Made by a program: the position numbers and the translations under genes. DNA of 64,000 nt from Aphidius gifuensis (lineage: Eukaryota; Arthropoda; Insecta; Hymenoptera; Braconidae), in contig NC_057789.1 of the NCBI RefSeq assembly GCF_014905175.1, positions 30,004,555 to 30,068,554 on the forward strand, read 5' to 3'. How positions within the stretch are numbered: position 1 is the stretch's first letter; each line of letters starts with the position of its first letter. A model generated the notes under the pieces. It had not been told where the DNA came from and made no database searches. It saw nothing but the letters and a program-made list of their open reading frames with translations. Below are positions 41,501-53,500 of the stretch, piece after piece.

Positions 41501-44500
41501 ATTTTTTTTTTTAAATAAATAATTCAACCAGAAAATTACTTGTTTCTTTTTATAAAAAGAAAAAATAAAATAATGACAAATTGTTATCAGTGATATCAAG
41601 AGCCGAATAATAATAACATATAAAAAGAAGGAAAAAAACAAGTGGAACGAGTGCGGATTTGGTCAGACAAAGACAGGATCAGTGATCAACTTGGGTCAAT
41701 ATTATTTATTTTATATATATATTTTTTTTTTTTTAAATTGAATATTATATAAAGAAAAAAAGGCTTGTGGTCCACATTCATTTAATGGTGGATAAATATA
41801 TATAATGGATATACAAGTATTCAATATAATTTATTGCTTGTTTATTTATTATTATTATTATTATTATTTATTTTATTTATTATTTGTTATTTAATGGGGA
41901 TACCTGCGTCCACGCTCGCGCTTGTACTGGCCACCGTACTTGCTGCGGTTCGCGGCAAGCTCCGTGATCTCTGGGATCCAGCTGGCGAACACCGCCTACA
42001 CACCCACAATAATATTCGTTGCCGTAAAATAACACAATAAAAAATAACCTGATATTCTCATATATATATTTAAAATATTATATAATGTGAGCTTTAATTA
42101 TTTTTTTTTTTTCATAAGCCTAACCCCTTTCTGCATCATCGTATCTATTTATTATATTATTCTTTTCTAGTCTAGGAAAAAAAAAAGTGGATAATATGTC
42201 ATGATATTATGATACCAGAGATAAAAAGAAAAGAAAAAAAAAAAAAAATTTATATATATATTTATTGCAGAGTAAGGGATTAAATATTAAATCAATATTT
42301 TTTTATTTTCTTTATGAAAAATATTTTATATTTTATTTTGGTTCGATGACTTGGGTCACGACATCGCGATCACGTATTTTGATACAATATAAATCTCAGA
42401 TGAAAAAAAAAGTCGCACACTCGGTCTATATATACGGTGTATAACTAAAAAGGGAAAAGGGGACAGATTATATATATTGTGCAGCTGAGAATGAGCAAAG
42501 GGATGATATTACTGATATAATATATATAAAAGAGGGAAGCATACTAAAGTAGTGAATTTTGTTCTGATAAATACGATAAGGATCACTACTGGATCATGTC
42601 GTCATTGTGATTGTGTTTTATATAAGTGTATATAGCTAAGGAAAAGATGAATAGATGGTTGGTTGGTTGGTTGGTTTGTTGGTTTGATGGTTTGTTTGTT
42701 TGTTGGTTGTGTGGTGTAGTGTTAGTGTGTGGTCGTTGGCTCGAGGTTGAGGTCACGTCAAGGACATAGAAAGGCAATCCTCACCCCGATAAACACACCC
42801 CTCATTCCAACTGCTTGCTCTTCGTCATATTACCAAAACGAATCGAATGCTTGCTTGCTTGCTTGCTTGGCAACGAGCACAAACTAAAACTACTATAAAA
42901 CCTTATTATCGATTTTTTTTTTTTTTTTTATTTTATTTTCCATTTACTTGAGACATGATATTATATTTCATATTTTTATTATTATTGTTAGCAATAATAT
43001 TTCGTATACATATATATACTCAACTCAACACGCAATATTTATTATTTAAATTTTTTTCTTAATTTTAAAATACTAATTAATCGAGCTTTTGTGTTATTAT
43101 TATTATTATTATTTTAATTATGTAATTGGTTTGTTGAGAGAGAAAAAAAATAGCTGGTTTATTTATTTTATCGATTTATCGTGGCTATTTTTTTTTTTTT
43201 ACCATCATAATCATCATTGTTAAATTTATTTTAAGCTTTCATTATATATATATTTTTTTTTTCTTGTCATTAATATTAAATTAGACACCTCGTTTTGTTT
43301 TTTTTTTTTTTGTTCACCCTCGAATTTCAATTATAATTATTATTTTTCGATCAATAATAAAATTAGATAATAGAACTTGTCTTTGTAATTTTTTAGAGTG
43401 GATATGACAGAAAAAAAAAAATGTAAATAAATAGACAATGAAATAAATAAAAAAAAAAATAAAAAAAATGATTATGTTTTATACCTCTTTCCGTGTTCCC
43501 GTTTGTATTCACCGCTGTACTTGGATCTACTGCCTACGAGCTCTATTATCTCGGGTATGCTACTAGCAAATATTGCCTGGAAATAAATAATTATGGATAC
43601 TACTTCCATGGATATTTATCATCTACAAAGGATAACAACTGATTTTGTGTTTTTTAGCTTTGATTTATTTTGTTAAAGTAAAGTTTTTTAAATAGTTGAC
43701 AGAATTGAGAAAAGAAAGATTTTTTTTTTTGTATAAATTTGTCAATTTATTGACGACAGTTTTGACAGTGTCAATGTGATTGAAAAATTAAAAGAGACAA
43801 TATATATACGTGAAAGATAAGAATTTAAACATTCCTTTTTTTTTATTTTTAAAGCAATCAAGCAGCAATTGAATTAACTATAGCAGCAAATTTCATTAAT
43901 AATTTTTTCGATTTTATAATATAAAATAATCCGCATTTGTTACAAAAAAAAAAAAAAAATAAAAATAAATAGTCTTAAATTTAAAAAAGTAATTTGATAA
44001 TTATTTTATATATTTGAATGTCATTTATTTATAACAAAACTCCATTAGTAATATTAAATTTTCATATATATTTTTATTCGACCCACCGTTTTATTATAAA
44101 TCATTTCTATTTTCATTTAAACTAAATAACTATACAACTATGTTGGTTTTAAAATTTACTCAACTACTCGTGCATATTTATTATTTAATATATAATGATT
44201 TTTATTTTTTTGATGAATGTGAATATGTGATATTTATCTAGACTAGCTACAATGGATATTTCAAGTGTCAAAAATTTAATAAATCAGTGTAAAAAATTTA
44301 AAAAACTAAAAAACCATTTATTATATGATAATATAGGAATATCTATGTACGAATATTGGATGAACCGGTGTGCGCGATGATTGATTATTTAAATTACACC
44401 TGCTTGAATATTATTATTTATATCGAAAAATGATTTAAAATTTGAGTCGCTAAATTTACGATAAAAATCGCGATTAAAAAAATAAAAAATAATTCATATA

Positions 44501-47500
44501 TACATTTGGATGATTAATTATTAATACATATAATAGTATATTATTATTATTATTATTTATAACAAATACAAAATGCCAAGACGCAGCGGCGATAGGTGTT
44601 CGAGAGACAGAGTGTTGTAAATATAATATATTTATATATATTTAATAATAATTAAGCGGCGGCTCATATAGACATTTATTATTGTTAATATTATATATTT
44701 ATTATTATTGAATTTAACCAGCAGCGTTTGAGCATACGCAAACACACAGACAGACAATAATCACAGACAGGACGAGCGATCAAGATATCAAGCTCTCAAA
44801 AAAAATTTAAAATTAAAAATATATATACAAAAACAAAAACACCGACGAGAGAAAAGGGCTAGGCCTTAATTTATTTATATCATTATCATAATCAATTATT
44901 TATTGCCATTAATATTTATTATATCCTGTAAAAGTATTTTTTTTTTTTTTTTAAATATTAAAAAAAAAAAAAAACATTATATCATCATGCAAAAATATAA
45001 AATATAAAATAATAATAGCAAACGATTCTCAAGACAATTGACTTTTTAGCTATAAAATTGTCAATGTTTATCTTGGGGTAAATGTAAAATTAATAATATT
45101 CATGATCTCTGGTTGAGCATAAATTATTTTACATTTCACAAACCTCGTTAAAGCCGTGTGTGTTTAATCAAGTTAATCAAGTTAATATAGTAGGAAAAAA
45201 TTAAAATACATTTATAGGATAAATAGTATATATATTCACAGAGAAATAGGGAAAAATAATTTTCAATTCACCCATTCACATCAATAATAATAATATTAAT
45301 TAAATTAAATTGAATAATAATAAATAATTAATATTTAAAACATCAAAATTATGTATCATGTATTCTCTTGTATTCTCAAAAAGGAAAAAATTAATTTAAA
45401 GAAAACAACTAAAAAAAATAGTTAAGGATTTTTTTTTTTTTTGGTAATTTTAATAAAACCGAGGGTTGCGAAGAAGCATATTATTTTTTATAAATCAAAG
45501 TGCATTATTGTCTCGCATATTCACGTCTCAAGCTTTTTCATTTTTTTTTTTTTTCAAATTAATATATAGGCATTATGTGAAACAAGATAAAGCTGGCTTG
45601 TTGTTGTTATTTTTACTAAAAGCATTATTTTTCTAAATAAGCTTTTTAATATATATCAAAAAAATAATAAAAATATATAATTTCCTAATCCGTGCGATTA
45701 TAATAAATACAATTAATTTGAGGGGAGCAGGTCACCGTCCTGTCTACTATTGTTTATTTATTTTTTATTTTTCAAATAAATCATGTCGTAAATATTAAAA
45801 TAAAAAACCACTACACATATTTGTGAATAATTAAATAATTGTTTTGTTTTTTTTTTTTTAATTTTTCTTTTGCCTCAATATATTGATTGTATACCGTGCT
45901 GCCTTGCTCTCCTCGAGGTGCAGGTCATGTTCGTAATTAGTAACCGGTTGGTCCATAAGTAAGAGAGTGATCAGGGACAGACATTGATGCGAACTATAGC
46001 ACGAACGAAACACGTAAGCTCATATTTATTATTATTAACTAGAAAATATATTAAAAAAATTAATTTTGTTGTTTCTTTTTTTAGCTACTTATTATATTAC
46101 CATTGAAAATTGACAATATTGACATAACACAATTAAACATTTATTATTAATTAATTTAAATAATGAATATTATTATTATTTTTATTATCATAATATTTCT
46201 GCAAGTCCTTGACGCTTTCCCCATCACTATTTTGTTTGTGGACAATTATTTTATATATATTAATTATAAATTGCTGGGTGATTTTTTTTTTTTTTTTTCA
46301 AATGAATTTAACTTATTTTAAGGATTATGAAAATGGAGACTTTGTTTGAATTGCTTATACTGGCTTATTAATATTAAATAAATAAATAAATTTGCAAGTT
46401 TATTTTATAATTTAATAATTTCAAATTTAAAAGGAATATATTTTATATTTTGGCATTCGTGCGTGCACCATGCATCACCATTCAAACAAAGCATTCATTT
46501 ATTTATGCGTGATGAATATTTATTTTTATAATTACACGAAGTATTAGATTAAAATGACTTTATTTTTTTTTTTTTTTTTTTTGTAGTATAAATACCGTAT
46601 GCGGAATGTTGACTATTTATGCACTTTGTATAACAGAGCATGTAAAACGAACGACCGCGAGGGTGTATTTTTGATATTTTTAAATTTTTGATTCCCAATC
46701 GATGTTACAAAGCGCCAGCTTTTATTAATTTATTTATTTAATATATTTTGTCAAGGGATTGATGATATTATATTTATTATTATTATTACCAAATAAAATA
46801 ATATTATAAATTTAATAAAATAAAATAATAAAATAATAAAAAAAGATCGTTCGTTCTGCAAGCTCACGAAATATTTATTTGGAATATATTATAAATCAAA
46901 TGAAAAAGAAAATTTCTAAAATCAAACTGTCTGTTTTTCAAGTGATATATTTAAAAAAAAAAAATTACACAACTGCGGTAAATATAAATATATATATTTA
47001 TATTTAAATTGAATTTTTTACTTGTGAATGACAGCTGGATTTTTTCTTTTTCATTTTTTGACACTATACCCAATGTGACACATGGCACGGAAGATAAATG
47101 TAGAGGTTGAAGGAAGGGAAAAAAAGAAAAAAAAAAAGAAACGATAGGGAATATAGTGAAAGACGAAATCCAGAGACTGTGGATTGATAGAAATAGAAGT
47201 TATTATGCAGCATGGTGACAAATTATCATCATCATGAATATTTTCCTTACTCGATAAATATTTTTTTTTGTGGTTTATTTTAAATGGTTTGGCAATAAGT
47301 TCATGTAGTTAATATTAATGAATATAAATACATTGAAAAAAATGAATAGCTTACCAAACCGACGAGTAGAAAAAATACAAGGAATGTGCGGCCAAGAACA
47401 GTTTGGCAGTAAACATCACCATATCCAACTGTTGACATTGTCACAATCAAAAAATAAACACATGTCCAATATGACAATGGCTGTGGATTTAAAAACTCGA

Positions 47501-50500
47501 ATGGATCTCCAGAGTTTTCAAGCTTTAAAAAATTTAAAAAATATATACAATTAATATGATTACCTATATATATATTTAAATAATAATATATAAATTTATT
47601 ACCAAATGAATGATGCCAGCAGCAGTCAACCAGACGGATATGAATATGGAGACGAGTTGAGCGAGACGTATGGAACTTGATGTTTTTAGAATGTTGAGGT
47701 ACTGGAGAATATCTGGAACCGTCATCAGTCGTAGGGCACGAAGAAATCTAAGCCCGATCCACGTCCGATCAAGATATATCGAGACGAAAGACGGTGGTAT
47801 CGTAAAATAATCAACGAATGAATACATCTCCAGCATGAACCACAGCTTGTCACTGGCGGCGATAAACTATAATACATAAATTAATTAATAATTCATCAAT
47901 TTTCATGTTCATTTTAATTAATATACAAGACTTGCTACTTACGCGTATAAAAAAGTAGACCATAAAAAATATATTGAAAGCTAAGTCTATTTGCTGAGTT
48001 GTATTGTTGCTCCACTTCTGGCAGCGTTCGACCTCCTCACTACAACATTTCGACGAGACAATCAAATTCCTTGCCTTTTTTTTAAAAAAAAGCATCAAAA
48101 AATAGATCAAAGATAATAAAAAAAAATACTATATATAGAGATAAATTTTTTTGGAGCCATATAATAACCGAATGTCGATATTGGCACAGTGCCTTCAATT
48201 TCAAATATCAAAAAATAATATATATAATGCATTCAACCATAAAATTTTTATTACAAAACTACTGCACTTCAAAGCATTTGTACTATTGATTTTATTAATT
48301 TATGACTGTTGAGCTATAGAAAGAGCTAGAAAATGTCGGGTCAACTTACTTGGAGGCATCAATAAAGTATATTACAAGTGATGCTATACTGAGAATGAAC
48401 ACCAGTACCACCTGTAACGAAAAAAAAAAACGAAAAATTCATACATAAATTATTTTTTAATTAAAAAAAAAAAACTCATTTTATAATTTACAAATAATAA
48501 TAGTCTAGTGAATCTCATTGGTCTAATCGTTTTGTGTCATGAAATCACAAAGCTTCTGTGAGTCAACATGCTTATTGTTATTAATATCATTTTGACAATA
48601 TTAATCCTTGAACACGTGCCAAATTGGTAGCCTGAGAATAATTATACATATATGTACAAAATAATAATTAAAGATTATTAAATCAAATAATTAAAGAAAA
48701 ATTATTTATATATATATATATCAAACAAAGTAGAAAGACTCGAACAAAAAAAGAAAAAATTACATCAACATTATAAATGTGTGATTATTTAAAATTAAAA
48801 TTTATTTTTTTATCATGATGATAGTAGTTCAATGTGTCTTATATTGTATGATAATTTGACATGCGCGTGCGTCAATGCGCCATCCATGACACACAATCTA
48901 TATAATCTCTCTCTCTCTGTATGTGCATTGTGGGTCAGGACTCAACCACCACACCACCACCCTAGATCCAATCGAAGGCAAACAAAACGTTGAACTTTGT
49001 TAATAATGTTGTTGGCCTAGCAAATGTATATTTTTTTAATTTTAAAATATTTAAAACTAAGAAAATATTTTGTCTTTAATGTGTATTCACACTCTTGAAA
49101 TATTATTTGCTACTCTAAATTTGAGATCAAAGAAAGCAAACTCTCAGAGCTATATAAAACTTTATAGCTCTCTTCTGTCTTTTTTTTTTCTATTTTTCTC
49201 TTTTTTTTTTCTTGCTTATCTGACTCAGTAATATCCACGAAATTCAAATATCTTTTGAAGAAACTAAACACTATTTTAATATCAAACGTAATAATTCAAC
49301 TGATTTTAATCAGCATTAAATATTATTGCATAATATAGCTTATTTTTTCTATCATTCTAATTTTCATGTTTTTATTTCAATATGGACATTTTGAAAAATA
49401 AAATAAAGTATGTCATGGACATGTAAATAAGTTATCAAATTGAATCGAATATAATGAAGCCGTTGTGGATATATAAATGTACACGTAGTTACCTCGATGT
49501 AAATAAATAAATGTAATATGGTTATAGTATATTTTTTTGTTGCTATGAAATAGATGATAGTTTTGGTGGTGGTGGTGGTGGTGGTAGCGATCGATTATAC
49601 CCTGGCATTACTCCAGACACACGTAACAACTCGTCCACATAATATTTAACTATGTCGAAAATTTACTTTTTTTTTTTTTTTTTCTTCATGTTACATTTGT
49701 ATTATTAAATTAATATTTAAAAGAATACTTTTATCTGCTGATGGAATTGATTTAGTGCAAAATTTATCTGAGGAAGCCAGCAATGATAATATATTTGTCG
49801 TTTTTATTATGAAATTTATATTTTATTAGTTTGTAAATATTTTATTGTCAAGTGAATGGGATTTTTTTTTTTATTTAAAAACATATTAGCTGTAGAAAAA
49901 AAATTAAAATTCAAAAGTAAAAACTACTAATTTCAGATTAATTAATTTTCTTGTCAGTAAAAAAAATATAGGAGCCAGATTTTTAGTGGACCAACTTTTC
50001 TATATTATTTCTAGATTATTCTGTTAAATTTTCGAGCAAATCCTTTTTTCCGTTAATTAATTATTTTCTTTCTCACTAAAAAAATACATCTCAAATTTTC
50101 AAGTAATTCCAATCTGAATAAATAAACTCAAGGCTTTTTTTTCTTTTTGTTTTTGATAAAAAAAAAAAAATTATTCATGAAAATAAAATGTCAAATGGTG
50201 TGAATTTATATGTGGATGTATATATAAGTTATACGAACAAGGGTAATTAGTATGTCGAACACGACCAAGGTATGCCAAGTATATCATCAACGATAATTAT
50301 CATTACCTCCTTGATTTATATTAGCAAAAAAAAAAAAGAGTCATCAACTTAAACTTAAACTCAAAATAATATATTTAATTTATTATCACGTAAATCAGTT
50401 TGCATTCAATTTATTAAAAAAATATCTTGTTTTTATGATTGCAGCTGTATGTTATAACTTATAACTTATGTATGATCATTAAAATTTATTTGATGACATC

Positions 50501-53500
50501 GTAAACACGTAATTGAATCATCATTTTTTATCATCAATATAGCCGCACAGCAATTCGGACATTTAAAAATAAAATAATGAATAAATAGTATAAGGAAATG
50601 AAATATTATTTAATTTTTTAAAATGTCATTAAGCTGTGTTACAACATTTGTACAATGACATCGATCAAAAAAATATATATATAAATATGAATTTCAAAAG
50701 TTGAAAAATATCTTTAGGCAAAAGTGACGTAAGTTGTTTGACGAAAAAAAAATAAATTAAAAAGTCAAAATGATGAAGTTTTTGCACACTCGGCTCTCTT
50801 TTTAATGCTGTATATATATATCTCAACTTGATTATCATCATCATCATCATGATCTTCATCGTCATCTCATGTGTGTTTAAAAATAAAACAGAGTTGACTT
50901 AAAATAAATTGGTGTATATTTTAGCGTGGGTCTTGGAACATCACTGACGAAATACAATGAGAAAAATATTCCATATTATATTTATTAATATACCTTATTA
51001 GTTTTATCAATTGTTGTTGTTAAAAATTTAAAATGAAAATTGACAGAGACATTGTTCACATGCCGAGTTTTATTATTCAAATAAAACATGGAGAAAAAAA
51101 ATAAATTCAAAATGCATAAACTATTGACTGAGATGTTTGAAATATGCTAATCAACAAACTCTTCACAATATGTTGAACAAAAAAAAATATATATGCACAA
51201 TAAAAAAATGTGTCACGATAAAGTCAGACTGACACGTGTTTTTTATTTTATTTTATGTACACATGCATAATGCGGTAAGCAAACTTGTAATATATATTTA
51301 TTTTTTGTTTATTCCAATTTTAAATAAACGTATGTATATTAATAATAAAATTTTGGAAAAAAAAGGAATTTATCCAAGTAGTTTATCTTGAACTATTTAT
51401 ATAAAATTAAATCAAATTATAAAATTTATTTTTTTCATTTTATTTTTCTCTTGTAATAGCCAATTTGTTTGAATAAAAAAATAAATTAAATTAAATTAAA
51501 TAACCTTGTTGTTTTGGCTCATTTAATTAAATTTTATATTAATTGTTTTTTAATTTATTATTTAACGATAATTAATGGTTTATTTTTGATATTTTTTAGA
51601 GAGATTATATTTGACTAGAAAAATAAATTTAAAAAAAAAAAAAAAAAACCATTGGGATAATACCAAGTCAAAACAAATAAACTAATAAGATTAAATTATT
51701 GAAAACAATTATGTAAAATGTAATTATTCATATTTTATATTTTTTCTCACTCAAGATAAGTGGTATGACAAATCTGTTACATTCTTGGAAAGATCCAACT
51801 GGCAAAAAGCCAACTATCACACTAGCCACTTTTCTTCCAAATATGATCAACTTTTTACCCAACTAAATTTCACAAACACAAAAAATATATCAAAATTTAT
51901 CTATTTTCAAATAATTTGTCTATTTTTTATATAGATAATTATTTTACTAATTTATCCCGATATTTTTATGTTCAATTTATAACGACAATTGCAGTCAGAT
52001 AAAAAAAAAAAAAAGTATATAAACATATTAAATCCTATCAAGTTGAATCGTATTTTAACCCCAATGACCTTATGAGACTTGGCAACAGTGAAAATGAGAC
52101 TCGTTTCTCTCTCTCTTTCTCTTGCAAATAGCAATTTGAAAATATTTTTTTGGCAGTGTTTCGGTGGAATAAGACATCCGCACTGGGATTATACACGAAT
52201 GATCATCAGTGTATTTTAATTGCCAACGTATTTGAGATATTTTTTAAAATTACATATTGTACTAGCAGTACCTTGGGAAAATTAATTTAATTACCACAAA
52301 TATATAAAATTAAATTTGCAATTATTTATTGTGTCATTTGAATGATAAAAAAACATGAGGTTTCTCTTGGAAATTATTACTTTTATTTTTTTCTAAAAAT
52401 TTTCCTAATTTTTCATTCTCGCCTGATTATCAATGCTCTATTAAAAATATATTTTATTGTTTATTAAAACATAGTGGCAAAATAATAATGCAACAATTTT
52501 TATCATTTGTTTTTTTTTTTTTTTGGCAGTTGGATTTTTTTTTTACCTGCGAAAATGAAAATATTTGAAAAAAAAAAACTTGGCAACAATTGTTGGTAAT
52601 ATTATAAAAAGACAATGAATCGATCAGATAGTCAGTATATGAAAATGTTAAAAATGTAAATTAAAGATCATTTGATGCTATGAATAATTGCACGTGTACT
52701 TTTGAACACCCGAGAATTCAGAGACACATTTTGCATTGTGTCTATAAATAATATTTGTTCAGTGAAAAAAAAAAAAATATAATAATAAAAAAAAACTCTA
52801 AATATAAGAATAAAATATCTGGTAAAAATTCAAAGGTCCAAGGTTGTGATAAATTTACAATGTCATCAAGTGACCAAATAAGAAAAAATAAAAAATAAAA
52901 AAAACATAAATATATAATGCATGACCTTTATTGCATTTCAGATAAATTTATACGTGGCACACTTGCAAATTCGATATAATATATAATACAGAGATGTATT
53001 TCGACAAACTAAAATCGGAAAATATATGCTGCTGCAGTAGAGGGCCTGATATTGAACACAGGAAATTACATGGCAAGTTTAACGCTACGCTTGTGGTATC
53101 CCTCGCGGTTTTCATATCCGCCAGACTATTGCTTTACCTTTACTACTACAACCACCATCATCATCATCATGAAATACTTTGAAATATACATGTTCAAATT
53201 ATTTACTCTGCAGAGAGAGAACGAGAAAATACTGGCGACAATCCTCAGAGACTCACAAATATCTCATCAAATTATTTATTGCTTTGTTTATTTTTTTTAT
53301 ATTAAATTTTTGTAAATACAAATTAAGCATATGTATTTATTTATTTATTTTTTTCAAAGGCACCTTAAACATAACTGTATCTATTGTCTTTCAACATTAG
53401 TCATTAGCCTTGCTGGCAGTTGATTGCCATTAGTGCAGCAAAGAAAAAAAAAAAAAAAAAAAAACAAACTCAAGGCTTAATGAATTTATAAATTTAAATA

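Larger units (their letters stand above)
37891..41903 (-). other. slo: slo intron between S6-end alternatives 2 and 3
   Basis: 4 kb of AT-rich sequence containing a MITE-like insertion (38070-38654), a GC-richer patch at 39170-39350 and a short hairpin at 39911-39968. No coding exon recognised. Confidence 0.6.

Noticed and set aside
42586..42777. Frame with repeated NQQTNKPSNQQTN
   Set aside because: It is the translated TTGG/TTTG microsatellite.
42655..42868. TTGG and CTTG repeats as a CRISPR-like or satellite array
   Set aside because: Simple tetranucleotide microsatellites without spacers; CRISPR is not expected in animal DNA.
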